Part shown: piece after piece, positions 42,356 to 52,421 of the stretch | Layout: each line of letters starts with the position of its first letter | Numbering within the stretch: position 1 is the first letter of the stretch | Made by a program: the position numbers and the translations under genes | NCBI RefSeq assembly: GCF_014856545.2 | Contig: NZ_CP109811.1 | Coordinates: 1,296,001-1,360,000 of the forward strand | Length of the DNA: 64,000 nucleotides | Direction of reading: 5' to 3' | Source: Mesobacillus jeotgali | GTDB taxonomy: Bacteria > Bacillota > Bacilli > Bacillales > Cytobacillaceae | The notes under the pieces: model-generated | What the model was told of the DNA's origin: nothing | The model's database searches: none | What the model saw: only the letters and a program-made list of their open reading frames with translations

Positions 42356-43306
42356 ATGCTTTCATATATCATTCGCCGAGTACTGATGGCCATTCCTTTG
42401 CTGCTGGGCATTACCATCGTCTCTTTTGCCATCATGAAGCTGGCCCCTGGGGATCCTGCCAGCTTGATGATGGATCCGACGATCAGCCCTGAGGACAAGG
42501 CCAGGTTCATGGAGAGATACGGTCTCAACGATCCGGTTCATATTCAGTATTTAAAATGGCTGGGAGCCATGCTTCAAGGGGATTTTGGTACATCACTGAT
42601 CCGCAAAGGGGTTCCTGTAATGGAAATGATCATGAACAGGATGCCGAATACGATTTTATTGATGGTCGTTTCGACTCTCCTGGCATTGCTGATTTCCATT
42701 CCATTTGGAATCATTTCGGCCACAAGACCTTATTCGAAACTTGACTATACTGTAACCGTTACATCATTCCTTGGTGTAGCAACCCCAAACTTCTTTCTGG
42801 GCTTGATCCTGATTATGGTTTTTGCCGTTCAGAATAACTGGTTCCCAACAGGAGGGGTGGCGACCCTGAATGCCCCGTTCAGCCTCTGGGACAGGATCCA
42901 CCACTTGATCATGCCGGCATTCGTTCTGGCAGCGGCAGACATGGCAGGGCTGACTAGGTATACAAGGTCGAGCATGATGGAAGTGATTAAGCAGGATTAT
43001 ATGAGGACTGCTAGAGCGAAGGGATTCAAGGAGAACAAAGTCATCTATAAACACGGCCTTCGAAATGGGTTGATTCCGGTCATCACGATTTTTGGCCTGA
43101 TGATTCCTTCATTCATTGGCGGAGCGGTCATTGTTGAAAAAATCTTTACCTGGCCGGGAATTGGCTTGTTATTCGTAGATTCTGCGTTCCAGCGGGATTA
43201 TCCTGTACTGATGGGATTAACTGTCATTTCGGCGGTTTTCGTCGTGATCGGTAATTTGATCGCAGACATCCTGTACGCAATCTTTGATCCAAGGATCGAG
43301 TATTAA
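42356..43306 (+). CDS. appB: Oligopeptide ABC transporter permease AppB
   Basis: A 316-residue inner-membrane permease with about six helices. The start is ATG 42356 after AAAAGGAG. N-terminal TM (YIIRRVLMAIPLLLGITIVS), the family GDFGTSLIRKGVPV segment, and the EAA-type loop ARAKGFKENKVIYKHGLRN (about residue 225) that docks to the ATPases. Followed by appC after 12 bp. Confidence 0.92.
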   Translation: MLSYIIRRVLMAIPLLLGITIVSFAIMKLAPGDPASLMMDPTISPEDKARFMERYGLNDPVHIQYLKWLGAMLQGDFGTSLIRKGVPVMEMIMNRMPNTILLMVVSTLLALLISIPFGIISATRPYSKLDYTVTVTSFLGVATPNFFLGLILIMVFAVQNNWFPTGGVATLNAPFSLWDRIHHLIMPAFVLAAADMAGLTRYTRSSMMEVIKQDYMRTARAKGFKENKVIYKHGLRNGLIPVITIFGLMIPSFIGGAVIVEKIFTWPGIGLLFVDSAFQRDYPVLMGLTVISAVFVVIGNLIADILYAIFDPRIEY

Positions 43307-43318
43307 GGGGAGGTAAAC

Positions 43319-44233
43319 ATGGCAAAAACAAATCTAGCTGGAAATCAATCTGGCAGCCTGGAATTGCACGGTGTTAACACCTCGCATGACACAATGCTTG
43401 GAATCATAGTCAGGAAATTTGTGAGAAACAAGCTTGCCGTTTTTGGCGGTATTTTTCTGATCATCATTATAGCTGCTGCTCTGTTAGCGCCAATAATTGC
43501 CCCGTACTCACCTTCCAAGCAGAACCTGCTTTTAAAACTGCAGCCGCCGAACAGTGAGCACTGGCTCGGGACGGACAGGTTTGGCAGGGATGTGTTTTCA
43601 AGACTTTTATTCGGAGCAAGAATTTCTTTATTGGTCGGATTTGCCTCTGTACTTGGCTCGATAACGATAGGAACCTTCCTCGGAGCTGTCGCAGGCTATG
43701 TTGGCGGGATTGTTGATGCCATGATCATGAGGTTTGTCGATATCATCCTGTCAATCCCATCCATCTTCTTATTGATTACGCTGGTTACGATTTTCAAGCC
43801 GGGAGTGGATAAGCTGATTTTAATCTTCGCGCTTTTGGGGTGGACAACTACTGCACGACTTGTCAGAGGTGAATTCCTTTCATTAAGGTCGAGAGAGTTT
43901 GTCCTGGCATCCAAGACGATAGGTACAAAGACGCCAACAATCATTTTCTCACATATCCTGCCGAATGCAATGGGCCCGATCATCGTCTCGGCAACACTGG
44001 CAGTTGGCTATGTCATTTTGGCCGAATCAGGATTGAGCTATTTGGGTCTTGGAATACAGCCGCCGCACGCAAGCTGGGGGAATATGCTCCAGGACGCACA
44101 GAATTTTACGATTCTCTTGAAATCATGGTGGTATCCGCTAGCGCCGGGGTTAATGATCCTGTTGACCGTCATTTGTTTCAACTTTGTCGGCGATGGTCTG
44201 AGGGATGCGCTCGATCCGAAGATAAACGAGTAA
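43319..44233 (+). CDS. appC: Oligopeptide ABC transporter permease AppC
   Basis: A 304-residue permease. The DppC/OppC signature [21 protein letters not shown] (about residue 80; shown as its core) and the EAA loop [20 protein letters not shown] are intact. ATG 43319 follows GGGGAGG. Last gene of the app operon; a terminator follows at 44277. Confidence 0.92.
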   Translation: MAKTNLAGNQSGSLELHGVNTSHDTMLGIIVRKFVRNKLAVFGGIFLIIIIAAALLAPIIAPYSPSKQNLLLKLQPPNSEHWLGTDRFGRDVFSRLLFGARISLLVGFASVLGSITIGTFLGAVAGYVGGIVDAMIMRFVDIILSIPSIFLLITLVTIFKPGVDKLILIFALLGWTTTARLVRGEFLSLRSREFVLASKTIGTKTPTIIFSHILPNAMGPIIVSATLAVGYVILAESGLSYLGLGIQPPHASWGNMLQDAQNFTILLKSWWYPLAPGLMILLTVICFNFVGDGLRDALDPKINE

Positions 44234-44276
44234 TATTTAATCTTAAGCTGGAATCAGGAAAACATATAGTTACTGT

Positions 44277-44306
44277 AAAAAGCCAGGGACCTCTCTGGCT
44301 TTTAGT
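44277..44306 (+). terminator. Terminator of the app operon
   Basis: AAAAGCCAG (44277-44285) and CTGGCTTTT (about 44294-44302), then AGTCTTT. Confidence 0.78.
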
Positions 44307-44449
44307 CTTTATCCAGGGGAATTATATTGTGGATTCCACTTTTTGTTCATGTTGGGAAAATTTCTTTATGTAAAGGATTCCTTCGAACCATTGGCTGTTA
44401 ATTTCATAAAATGGCTGTAACGAAGCAAAGCAAGTGGAGGGAATGCAAT

Positions 44450-45232
44450 GTGATCGTCAGGACAGATAAGTGGCTAGAAACTGATTTTAACGATATAAAG
44501 AAAGTTTGTGAAAACCTGCTAGGACATTTTAAGGGAGCCGATGATCCCCAAAAAATCTATTCCTATTTAAAGAACTTTGGCATGTACAAGCCGGACCGAA
44601 GAAACAAAAGGGTTTTCGAAAATCTGAAAAAGGAAGGCTACTGGAGACGGACAGAGGAACTCTTTAAAAAATACAAAAAGAAATGGAATGGACCGGACAT
44701 TCCAATCTTCATTTTTCCCATGGATCAATCGAACTCGAGGTTAATGAGGGAAGGGAAAGGAAAATCAGGACTTTCCTTCATCGATAAAATGTTCATTTTC
44801 CTGACACCTGTCGATGACAAGAAAGAGCTGGAAGCATTGTTCGTCCATGAATACCACCATGTTTGCAGGATGCAGGCACAAAAGAAAAAACCTGAGGAAT
44901 ATACTCTTCTGGATTCAATAATTTTAGAGGGCCTAGCTGAGCATACAGTTGCCGAAAATTGCGGTGAAAATTATACAGGGGATTGGAGTAGACGATATTC
45001 GACAAAAACTTTGGCTGACTTTTGGAAAAAAGAGGTGGAAAACAAGCTCTTTATAACGAGAGAAGACCGTCAGCATGATGAAATTTTGTTTGGATTAGCC
45101 GGTAAACCAAGGCTTCTGGGCTATGCTATAGGCTATGAAATAGTAAAACAATATAAACAAAAAGGAAATTTTACTGAAAAAGCATCATTTAAGATTCCTT
45201 CCTGCGAATTTACAAAGTTACTAAAATTTTAA
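44450..45232 (+). CDS. yjaZ: YjaZ-like putative zinc protease (DUF2268)
   Basis: A 260-residue protein. GTG 44450 is 8 nt after GGAGGG; ATG 44411 is in frame but without a ribosome site. The metalloprotease motif H-E-Y-H-H is in LFVHEYHHVCRM (about residue 141), with ILEGLAEHTVAE about 30 residues later supplying the third ligand, as in DUF2268. No signal peptide. In B. subtilis yjaZ lies between fabF and appD; here it is downstream of appC. Substrate unknown. Confidence 0.85.
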   Translation: MIVRTDKWLETDFNDIKKVCENLLGHFKGADDPQKIYSYLKNFGMYKPDRRNKRVFENLKKEGYWRRTEELFKKYKKKWNGPDIPIFIFPMDQSNSRLMREGKGKSGLSFIDKMFIFLTPVDDKKELEALFVHEYHHVCRMQAQKKKPEEYTLLDSIILEGLAEHTVAENCGENYTGDWSRRYSTKTLADFWKKEVENKLFITREDRQHDEILFGLAGKPRLLGYAIGYEIVKQYKQKGNFTEKASFKIPSCEFTKLLKF

Positions 45233-45247
45233 TAATTTTCAAAACCT

Positions 45248-45276
45248 AAAAAACCCAGTATCCACGGGTTTTTTTA
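45248..45276 (+). terminator. Terminator after yjaZ
   Basis: AAAAAACCC and GGGTTTTTTT around an AGTATCCAC loop. Confidence 0.75.
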
Positions 45277-45365
45277 CTATTTCTAAAAAATTATAAATTT
45301 CCCAATTGAAAAAAAAGTATTGCAAATGTAATAAATCTGTAATAACATTTTATTAAAATATATCG

Positions 45366-45380
45366 AATTTGCAGAATATT
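45366..45380 (+). promoter_or_regulatory. CodY-like box upstream of the second app-type operon
   Basis: AATTTGCAGAATATT matches the CodY motif in 13 of 15 positions, 30 bp before the first start codon. Confidence 0.55.
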
Positions 45381-45410
45381 TTATTATTTAAAATGTGAGA
45401 AGGTGTCCAA

Positions 45411-46433
45411 ATGAGCAACTATTCAATACATAATGAAGCACCTTTGCTTGAGGTCAAGAACCTTGAAACAGCTTTTAATATCGATGGCGAATTTTATAAC
45501 GCTGTAGACAAGGTGAGTTTTGCTGTCAAACCAAGGCAGATTGTCGGGGTTGTTGGCGAATCAGGGTGCGGTAAATCGGTTATGAGCCTATCGGTCATGC
45601 AGCTCCTGCCAAAAGGGGTTGGAAAGATTCGAGGCGGCGAAATTGTTTTCGAAGGAGTTCATCTCGAACAGTTATCTGAAAAGGAAATGAACAAAATCCG
45701 CGGGCGGGATATCTCAATGATCTTCCAGGAACCCATGACATCGATGAATCCGGTTTTTACTATAGGATTCCAGCTGCAGGAAGTATTGTTCAACCATACA
45801 AAAATCTCAAAAGCAGAAGCAAGGCAGAAGAGTATCGCGCTATTGAAAAGCGTTGGCATTTCCCGACCTGAGAAAATCGTTGATGAGTATCCGCACCAGT
45901 TATCCGGAGGTATGAGGCAGAGGGTCATGATTGCGATGGCCATTGCCAACCAGCCAAAGCTTCTGATTGCGGACGAGCCTACAACAGCATTGGATGTAAC
46001 AGTCCAGGCCCAGATTCTCGAATTGCTCAAGAGTATCCAGGAAGTTAATGATATGTCGGTCATTATGATCACACATGACCTTGGCGTTGTTGCAGAAATG
46101 TGTGACGAAGTCATCGTAATGTATGCAGGCCGCATTGTTGAACGTGCTGATGTCGACACACTGTTCTATAACCCGAAGCATCCATACACAGAATTGATGA
46201 TGGGTGCCATTCCTAAAATGGATGAGGACAAAGAAGAACTAAGCTCAATCAAGGGAATTGTCCCGTCGCTTAAGAATATGCCTGCAACTGGCTGCCGATT
46301 CGCAAACCGTTGTCCGAAAGCAATGCCAGAGTGTACAAGTATCACTCCACAGCTTGGAGAAATCGAGCAAGGACATGAAGTGGCGTGCATTCTATATGAA
46401 GCAAGTATGCCAAAAGAAGGAGTTAAGGCATAA
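45411..46433 (+). CDS. Oligopeptide ABC transporter ATPase (AppD/OppD-like, second operon)
   Basis: A 340-residue ATPase with Walker A GESGCGKS, signature [10 protein letters not shown], Walker [14 protein letters not shown] and the C-terminal CRFANRCPKAMPEC cluster. It differs from AppD at the N terminus (LLEVKNLETAFNIDGEFYNA). ATG 45411 follows AGAAGGTG. Its stop shares one base with the next ATG. First gene of a complete operon in the app order D-F-A-B-C. Confidence 0.9.
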   Translation: MSNYSIHNEAPLLEVKNLETAFNIDGEFYNAVDKVSFAVKPRQIVGVVGESGCGKSVMSLSVMQLLPKGVGKIRGGEIVFEGVHLEQLSEKEMNKIRGRDISMIFQEPMTSMNPVFTIGFQLQEVLFNHTKISKAEARQKSIALLKSVGISRPEKIVDEYPHQLSGGMRQRVMIAMAIANQPKLLIADEPTTALDVTVQAQILELLKSIQEVNDMSVIMITHDLGVVAEMCDEVIVMYAGRIVERADVDTLFYNPKHPYTELMMGAIPKMDEDKEELSSIKGIVPSLKNMPATGCRFANRCPKAMPECTSITPQLGEIEQGHEVACILYEASMPKEGVKA

Positions 46434-47419
46434 TGAGCAATACAACTTTAACAGAAAAAGAGAATTTGCTGGAAATTAAGAATCTGAAAACCTATTATCC
46501 TGTAAAAGGCGGGTTTTTCCGCCGGACAATTGGCAATGTCAAAGCTGTCGATGATGTTTCATTCGAAATTAAAAAGGGTGAAACATTGGGTCTAGTAGGG
46601 GAATCTGGCTGCGGCAAATCAACAACAGGAAGAACCATTATCAGATTGTTGAATGCGACAGATGGGGAAATCGTTTTTGAAGGCAAGGATATCACAAAAT
46701 TGAGGGGCAAGACACTCCAGGCTATCCGCCAGGATATCCAGATGGTCTTCCAGGATCCTTACGCTTCACTTAACCCAATGCAAATGGTCGGTGACATTGT
46801 CTCTGAACCAATCCGGAACTTCAAGAGTGCTAGCTTGAAAGACTTGAAAGATGAGGTAATGGATTTATTGACTAAAGTAGGTCTTCCTGAAGATGCTTAC
46901 TATAAATATGCCCATGAATTTTCAGGCGGGCAAAGACAAAGAATCGGCATTGCCAGGGCGCTGGCGCTGAGACCAAAGCTGATCATTGCTGATGAGCCGG
47001 TATCTGCCCTTGACGTATCCGTGCAATCCCAGGTTCTCAATCTATTGAAAGAGCTTCAGAAGGAATTTGACCTGACTTTCTTATTTATCGCTCATGACCT
47101 TAGTGTCGTTAAGCATATGAGTGACCGGATCGGCGTAATGTATCTCGGCAATATGGTTGAAATTGCCGACCGCAACAGCATGTATGCTGAGCCGCTCCAC
47201 CCATATACCCAGGCTTTGATTTCAGCCATTCCAATGCCGGATCCGCGCAGGAAGAAGGAAAGGATTGTACTTGAAGGAGATGTGCCAAGTCCATTGAACC
47301 CTCCAACAGGCTGTCCATTCCATCCGCGCTGCCCAGCAGCGATGGCAGAGTGTTCTCAAGTGAAGCCAGCTTTAAAGGAGGTGAAGCCAGGACACCGAGT
47401 TGCTTGCCACCTTTACTAG
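46433..47419 (+). CDS. Oligopeptide ABC transporter ATPase (AppF/OppF-like, second operon)
   Basis: A 328-residue ATPase: Walker A GESGCGKS, signature [14 protein letters not shown], Walker [14 protein letters not shown], and the C-terminal [14 protein letters not shown] cluster. Overlaps the previous stop by one base (TAATG). Closest relative within the window is appF. Confidence 0.9.
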   Translation: MSNTTLTEKENLLEIKNLKTYYPVKGGFFRRTIGNVKAVDDVSFEIKKGETLGLVGESGCGKSTTGRTIIRLLNATDGEIVFEGKDITKLRGKTLQAIRQDIQMVFQDPYASLNPMQMVGDIVSEPIRNFKSASLKDLKDEVMDLLTKVGLPEDAYYKYAHEFSGGQRQRIGIARALALRPKLIIADEPVSALDVSVQSQVLNLLKELQKEFDLTFLFIAHDLSVVKHMSDRIGVMYLGNMVEIADRNSMYAEPLHPYTQALISAIPMPDPRRKKERIVLEGDVPSPLNPPTGCPFHPRCPAAMAECSQVKPALKEVKPGHRVACHLY

Positions 47420-47466
47420 GGCAATAATTTTTGCAAACAAATACATTGAAAAACGGGGGGAAAACC

Positions 47467-49188
47467 ATGAAGAAACCATTGCTTTGGCTAGCTATGCTAG
47501 TATTGGTTTTATCAACATTCCTTGCTGCGTGCAGCGGAGGAGAAACAAAGAAGACAACAGCTGATCCAAAAGAAGACGACAAGGATAAAGCAGCAGAAGA
47601 AACAGGACCGCAAGATGGCGGTACATTGACTTACGCTTTAAGCTCTGAGTTCAAAGGCCTTTTGAACTGGAACTTCTACGATGCTGACGGAGATGATGAC
47701 ATCATCGCATTCTTCGACGATGCATTGATCGACTATGATGAAAACCTTAAAGCAGAACCAAACATCGCTAGTTGGGAAACTGAAGATAACAAGGTCTTCA
47801 CATTCACATTTGAAAAAGGCGTAAAATGGCACAATGGCGAAGAATTAACAGTTCATGACTGGGTATTCGCTCTTGAAACAATCGCTACTCTTGGTGGAGA
47901 ACACCAGCGTTGGTCTAACGTAAACACAATCGAAGGTGCAAAGGATTTCAACGAAGGAAAGGCTGACAAGATTGCAGGTCTTGAAGTTGTTGATGATTAT
48001 ACTTTGAAAATCACTTTTGACAAAGCACGCGTAAACAACCTTGAGAATGTTTGGGCTTACCCACTTTCACGCAAGGAATTTGAAGGAATCGACCCTAAGG
48101 ATATGGCTGCTTCTGAGCAGGTCCGCACTAAGCCTGTAGGAACTGGTCCATTCAAAGTTGCAAAGGTTATCCCTGGTGAATCAGTAGAACTAGTTAAAAA
48201 CGAAAACTACTGGAAAGGTGCTCCGCACTTAGACAAGATTGTTGTTAAAGTTATCGATTCTTCACTTACTACTGGAGAACTTAAGAATGGATCTCTTGAT
48301 ATGACTCCATTCCACCCAACAGTTCTTCCAGAAATTGAAGCTCTTGATAATGTTGAAGTAGTAAAATATCCTGGCTTATCTTACTACTATATCGGTTTCA
48401 AACTTGGTAAATACGATGGCAAGAAAAACGTAATGGACAAAGATAAGTATGCAAGCAAGGAATTGCGCCAAGCTATGCTTTATGCAATCAATCGTGAAGA
48501 GTGGGTAGATGCATTCTTCAGCGGACTTGGAAAGCCACTTAACCGTCCGATCCCATCATCACACTGGATTGCTGCACCTAACGAAGATATGCCTGTTCAG
48601 TACACTTATGATCCAGAAAAAGCAAAAGAAATCCTTGATAAAGCTGGATACGTTGACAAAGATGGCGACGGATTCCGTGAAGATCCAAAAGGTGAGAAGT
48701 TCACTGTTAAGTTCTCTCACTATGCAACTGGAAACCCAACTTTCGAAGCTCGTGCTAAAGCTATGACTCAGTATTGGGAAGAAGTTGGTTTGAAATCTGA
48801 GCTTCAAATGACTGACGTTAACCTTTACTACGATCAAATTGAAAAAGATGACCCAGCTCTAGAAGTATTCTATGGCGGATGGGGAACTGGTGCAGATCCG
48901 GATCCACTACCACTTTGGGGAATTGAATCTGTATGGAACTACCCACGTTGGGTAAATGAAGAAGCTCAAAAGCTTCTTGAAGATGCTGTTGACTTAGAAG
49001 TAGTTGGAACTGACACTGAAAAGCGTGCACAATTGTATGCTGACTGGCAGAAGATTTTCAACGAAGAAGTACCATCACTTCCAATCCTTGAGCTAGAAGA
49101 AGTTATGGCTGTTTCTAAGCGCGTTCAAGGTGTTACTTTCGACGTATCAGGCTCTAACTCACCTCATGAATGGTGGATCAAGCAATAA
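47467..49188 (+). CDS. Oligopeptide-binding lipoprotein (second app-type operon)
   Basis: A 573-residue SBP_bac_5 protein. ATG 47467 follows GGGGGGA. Signal peptide LAMLVLVLSTFLAACSG with lipobox L-A-A-C, then an acidic, Lys-rich linker. Codon use is strikingly uniform (AAC, TTC, CGT, GCT), unlike its neighbours, suggesting very high expression. The pocket contains GWGTGADPDPLPLW, common in opp-type binders of this branch. Specificity unknown. Confidence 0.9.
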   Translation: MKKPLLWLAMLVLVLSTFLAACSGGETKKTTADPKEDDKDKAAEETGPQDGGTLTYALSSEFKGLLNWNFYDADGDDDIIAFFDDALIDYDENLKAEPNIASWETEDNKVFTFTFEKGVKWHNGEELTVHDWVFALETIATLGGEHQRWSNVNTIEGAKDFNEGKADKIAGLEVVDDYTLKITFDKARVNNLENVWAYPLSRKEFEGIDPKDMAASEQVRTKPVGTGPFKVAKVIPGESVELVKNENYWKGAPHLDKIVVKVIDSSLTTGELKNGSLDMTPFHPTVLPEIEALDNVEVVKYPGLSYYYIGFKLGKYDGKKNVMDKDKYASKELRQAMLYAINREEWVDAFFSGLGKPLNRPIPSSHWIAAPNEDMPVQYTYDPEKAKEILDKAGYVDKDGDGFREDPKGEKFTVKFSHYATGNPTFEARAKAMTQYWEEVGLKSELQMTDVNLYYDQIEKDDPALEVFYGGWGTGADPDPLPLWGIESVWNYPRWVNEEAQKLLEDAVDLEVVGTDTEKRAQLYADWQKIFNEEVPSLPILELEEVMAVSKRVQGVTFDVSGSNSPHEWWIKQ

Positions 49189-49225
49189 TCATTAAGTACC
49201 ACCTATTCAGTTAAGGAGAATGCAT

Positions 49226-50191
49226 ATGCTTAAATACAGTTTACGACGCATACTCGGCATGATTCCTATGCTTTTCCTTATCTCTATTGTAGTGTTTTCC
49301 CTGGCGAAACTTATGCCAGGGGACTCACTCAGTGGGGAGATAGATCCGAACAATACGGATCCGGCATACATAGAAGAGATGCGCGAGAAGCTTGGTTATA
49401 ATGACCCTATCCACATTCAGTATTTCACATGGATCTCAAACTTCATGCAGGGTGATTTCGGGAAATCTACCCGATACAAAATCCCGGCAAGTGAGATCAT
49501 TGCAGAACGACTACCGAATACGATATTCTTAGGATTTTCCAGTATTTTAATTACTTATATTCTAGCATTTATCATGGGTATTTATGCCGGAAGAAAGCCA
49601 TATACACTTGGCGATAACGTCATAGGTACCGCCAACTATATTGGATTGGCACTCCCATCATTTGTAGCCGGGGTGTTCGCAATCTATTTCTTCTCATTCA
49701 CATTAGGCTGGTTCCCTTCAAACGGTTCTGTGGATATATCTACAACCGAAGGTACAGCTGCATATTGGTTAAGCAGAATTCATCATGTTTTCTTACCAGC
49801 ACTTGTATTAGGCTTATTGAGTACCGCAAGCTATACGCAATTCCTGCGTAATGACATTATAGAAAACAGCCGTAAGGATTTCGTAAGAACGGCACGTGCT
49901 AAGGGCACACCGGAAAAGAAGATTTACAATCAGCACATCTTGCGCAATTCAATCATCCCGCTGATTACGTTCCTTGGATTTGATATCGTAGCATTGGTCG
50001 GTGGAGCAATCATCACCGAAACAATCTTCACTTATCCTGGGATCGGTCAATTATTCTTGAACTCTGTCAGCCAAAGAGACTATCCAGTCCTTATGACATT
50101 GACAATGATGTTCTCATTCTTGACACTGTTTGGAAACCTTGTTGCAGATATTTTATATGGAATCGTTGATCCAAGGATCAGGCTTGATTAA
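49226..50191 (+). CDS. Oligopeptide ABC transporter permease (AppB/OppB-like, second operon)
   Basis: A 321-residue permease with about six helices. ATG 49226 is 7 nt after AAGGAG; ATG 49220 is too close. N terminus MLKYSLRRILGMIPMLFLIS, the GDFGKSTRYKIPASE segment and the EAA loop ARAKGTPEKKIYNQHILRN are family features. Confidence 0.9.
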   Translation: MLKYSLRRILGMIPMLFLISIVVFSLAKLMPGDSLSGEIDPNNTDPAYIEEMREKLGYNDPIHIQYFTWISNFMQGDFGKSTRYKIPASEIIAERLPNTIFLGFSSILITYILAFIMGIYAGRKPYTLGDNVIGTANYIGLALPSFVAGVFAIYFFSFTLGWFPSNGSVDISTTEGTAAYWLSRIHHVFLPALVLGLLSTASYTQFLRNDIIENSRKDFVRTARAKGTPEKKIYNQHILRNSIIPLITFLGFDIVALVGGAIITETIFTYPGIGQLFLNSVSQRDYPVLMTLTMMFSFLTLFGNLVADILYGIVDPRIRLD

Positions 50192-50202
50192 GGAGGATGG
50201 CT

Positions 50203-51111
50203 ATGCAAGTTTCTACAGCAAATAATACACAGATTAACCTGAAGCCGGAAAAAGGCATGTCTCCTTGGGCCATCGCTAGAAGAAAATTTGTGAAAAACAA
50301 GTTGGCGATGACAAGCTTGATCTTCTTGGTTTTCGTCATGATTGTCTCTTTCCTGGCTCCATACATTACAACAACAGATATAACAAAAATCAACATTGGC
50401 TCAATGTCCTTAAAGCCATCTGCAGAGCATTGGCTGGGAACGGACAAAAACGGGCGTGACGTTTTTACCAGATTGTTATACGGCGGAAGGGTATCTCTCT
50501 TAGTCGGAATTAGCTGTACTCTATTCGTTATATTCTTTGGAACGATTGTAGGATCAATCGCAGGATATTTCGGCGGTATCGTTGACAGCATGCTTATGCG
50601 CTTCACCGATTTCGTCCTGAACTTTCCATTCCTTGTTTTCGTAATCGTATTGGCTACAATTTTCCATGGTAAAATCAATGGTCTTGTTATCCTGATCATG
50701 GTTATCAGCTTGCTGAGCTGGGGCGGGGTAGCGAGGATTGTCCGAAGCAAGATTTTGGCGGAAAAGGAGAATGAATACATTCTTGCTGCCATCTCAATCG
50801 GATGTTCACCTTTCAAAGTAATTACAAAGCATTTACTGCCAAACGTTCTATCAACAATCATCGTACAGGCAACGATCCTGTTCGCTTCCATGATTGTCGC
50901 AGAAACTGGACTAAGCTTCCTGGGATTCGGTGTACCATCCGAAATTCCATCATGGGGTAACATGCTGGCATTCGCAAATGAACCAGACGTACTACAAGGA
51001 AAGCCGTGGATCTGGATTCCACCTGCACTAGCCATCACACTCACGATTTTGTCAATCAACTTCGTTGGTGAAGGCCTAAAAGATGCATTGAATCCAAGAT
51101 CACGCCGTTAA
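50203..51111 (+). CDS. Oligopeptide ABC transporter permease (AppC/OppC-like, second operon)
   Basis: A 302-residue permease. ATG 50203 is 6 nt after AAGGAGG, which ATG 50197 abuts. The signature HWLGTDKNGRDVFTRLLYGG and EAA loop AAISIGCSPFKVITKHLLPN are present. Ends the operon; a terminator overlaps its stop. Confidence 0.9.
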   Translation: MQVSTANNTQINLKPEKGMSPWAIARRKFVKNKLAMTSLIFLVFVMIVSFLAPYITTTDITKINIGSMSLKPSAEHWLGTDKNGRDVFTRLLYGGRVSLLVGISCTLFVIFFGTIVGSIAGYFGGIVDSMLMRFTDFVLNFPFLVFVIVLATIFHGKINGLVILIMVISLLSWGGVARIVRSKILAEKENEYILAAISIGCSPFKVITKHLLPNVLSTIIVQATILFASMIVAETGLSFLGFGVPSEIPSWGNMLAFANEPDVLQGKPWIWIPPALAITLTILSINFVGEGLKDALNPRSRR

Positions 51112-51140
51112 AAAATCTACCATACAAAGGTAGATTTTTT
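51111..51140. terminator. Terminator between the second app-type operon and the NERD gene
   Basis: AAAAATCTAC and GTAGATTTTTT form a stem usable by both converging transcripts. Confidence 0.82.
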
Positions 51141-51147
51141 ATTTTGC

Positions 51148-52134
51148 TTATTTTTCAATCAGAGGGGTGAGGTCATAGACCCGCCCTTTTTTAGAGCCTG
51201 CGTAGGGAAGACTGAGTGAAATCAGGAAAGAAGAGGCGGACTTCCGTTTTGATTTTGGTATTAACAAAAAATCGGAAAATTGACTGAGCGTAATAGTGTT
51301 GCCATAGAGAAAGTAATAATCACTTAATGCGAGGATGTGGGCAGTTTTAGATGTAGTTTGGCATACAGGGCAATACCAGCTTCCATGAATTTTGTGCATA
51401 GATATATCCATGCATTCCGGACATTGGACTCCTTTTCTCACATCACCAGGGTGAATCGAATAGGTATCAAAAATATTGGGCTTATAGGGTACATGAAATT
51501 TTACTAGCTGTTTTGCTATTCTTTTAGTCTCCTTCATTGTAGTTATCTCTTTTAGATAACGTTTTTCTAAGTCGATAATCCTCGCTATTAGATGGCCAGC
51601 TTGTACAACTCGGAAGTTATTGTAAGAGTTATTTCCTTTTGATTTTATAATGGTTGAAGGTCTTGATATAGCAATAAGGTACTCGAGGTTTAATAAGGGT
51701 AGGTTATGATCATCAAGCCATTGTGACAATAGCCTGACATGTCTTTGAACTTGGGTGAAGGGATCACGGATGCCTTCTTCTTTTTCGTTGAAAATCCGAA
51801 TGCACTGATTGAATTCATGGTCAAAGACAATTGTTCCGGCAATATTCTTGGAATCAATAATGAAAGAAACGCTGGGGGAGAGCAGGAGGGAGTCGATTTG
51901 AAAGAAGTGGACACCATGCTGTAACCGGAGATCATTAATAATCAGATAGTTATTTTCTTTAAGAAACGATAATTGGTAATCCAGTTCTTTTTCACCTCTT
52001 AATCCTGCAAGTTTTTTTCGATATTCTTCTTCTATTAAGGGCAGTTTCGGATGATTTACATCGAGTCGGCGGATTAAAGCCTCCTCTGCTTTCAATTTAT
52101 AGGGTATGTCCCTGTCTTTATAAAACAAAATCAT
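51148..52134 (-). CDS. NERD-domain protein with C-terminal zinc ribbon
   Basis: About 328 residues. A NERD (nuclease-related) domain covers about 45-165, with LRGEKELDYQL, FFQIDSLLLSPSVSFIIDSK (the D...S-K nuclease-like core) and VQRHVRLLSQWL. A C-terminal C-P-E-C...C-P-V-C zinc ribbon (about 240-260) follows. AAGGAG lies only 2 nt from ATG 52134; TTG 52128 has better spacing, so the start is uncertain. Role unknown; DNA processing is the usual inference for NERD proteins. Not part of the core synteny. Confidence 0.78.
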   Translation of the reverse strand: MILFYKDRDIPYKLKAEEALIRRLDVNHPKLPLIEEEYRKKLAGLRGEKELDYQLSFLKENNYLIINDLRLQHGVHFFQIDSLLLSPSVSFIIDSKNIAGTIVFDHEFNQCIRIFNEKEEGIRDPFTQVQRHVRLLSQWLDDHNLPLLNLEYLIAISRPSTIIKSKGNNSYNNFRVVQAGHLIARIIDLEKRYLKEITTMKETKRIAKQLVKFHVPYKPNIFDTYSIHPGDVRKGVQCPECMDISMHKIHGSWYCPVCQTTSKTAHILALSDYYFLYGNTITLSQFSDFLLIPKSKRKSASSFLISLSLPYAGSKKGRVYDLTPLIEK

Positions 52135-52214
52135 CACTCCTTTTGATGGTTTATAGGAGACAATTCTCTAAATTACTGTAAACTCCTCTCGTTGAGTGTG
52201 AAGAATTAGTGAAA

Positions 52215-52340
52215 TCAAGGATATATTCCTTAAAATCCTCATATATTCCTGAATTAGGTCAGGATATTCCTTAAAATCTGGTTTTATTCCTAAAAACAAG
52301 TGGATATTCCGTAAAAAATGAATATATTCCTAAATGTCAT
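52215..52340. repeat. Degenerate ATATTCCT short repeats
   Basis: The segment contains six spaced copies of an ATATTCC-T-AAA-like word (ATATATTCCTTAAAATC, ATATATTCCTGAATTA, GATATTCCTTAAAATC, TTTATTCCTAAAAAC, GATATTCCGTAAAAAA, ATATATTCCTAAATG), about 20-22 bp apart. No gene fits here. Otherwise the gap to 52421 shows nothing. Confidence 0.65.
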
Positions 52341-52421
52341 AAATAAACACCTTTCAGTACTTCCTCACCAACTTTCCTCATATATATGATAAAAATGGAC
52401 AGGCCGGGGTGAGCTAAGTGT

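Noticed and set aside
44125-44373. 82-codon frame across the appC end and terminator
   Set aside because: Out of frame with appC and encodes the terminator stem; no start signal.
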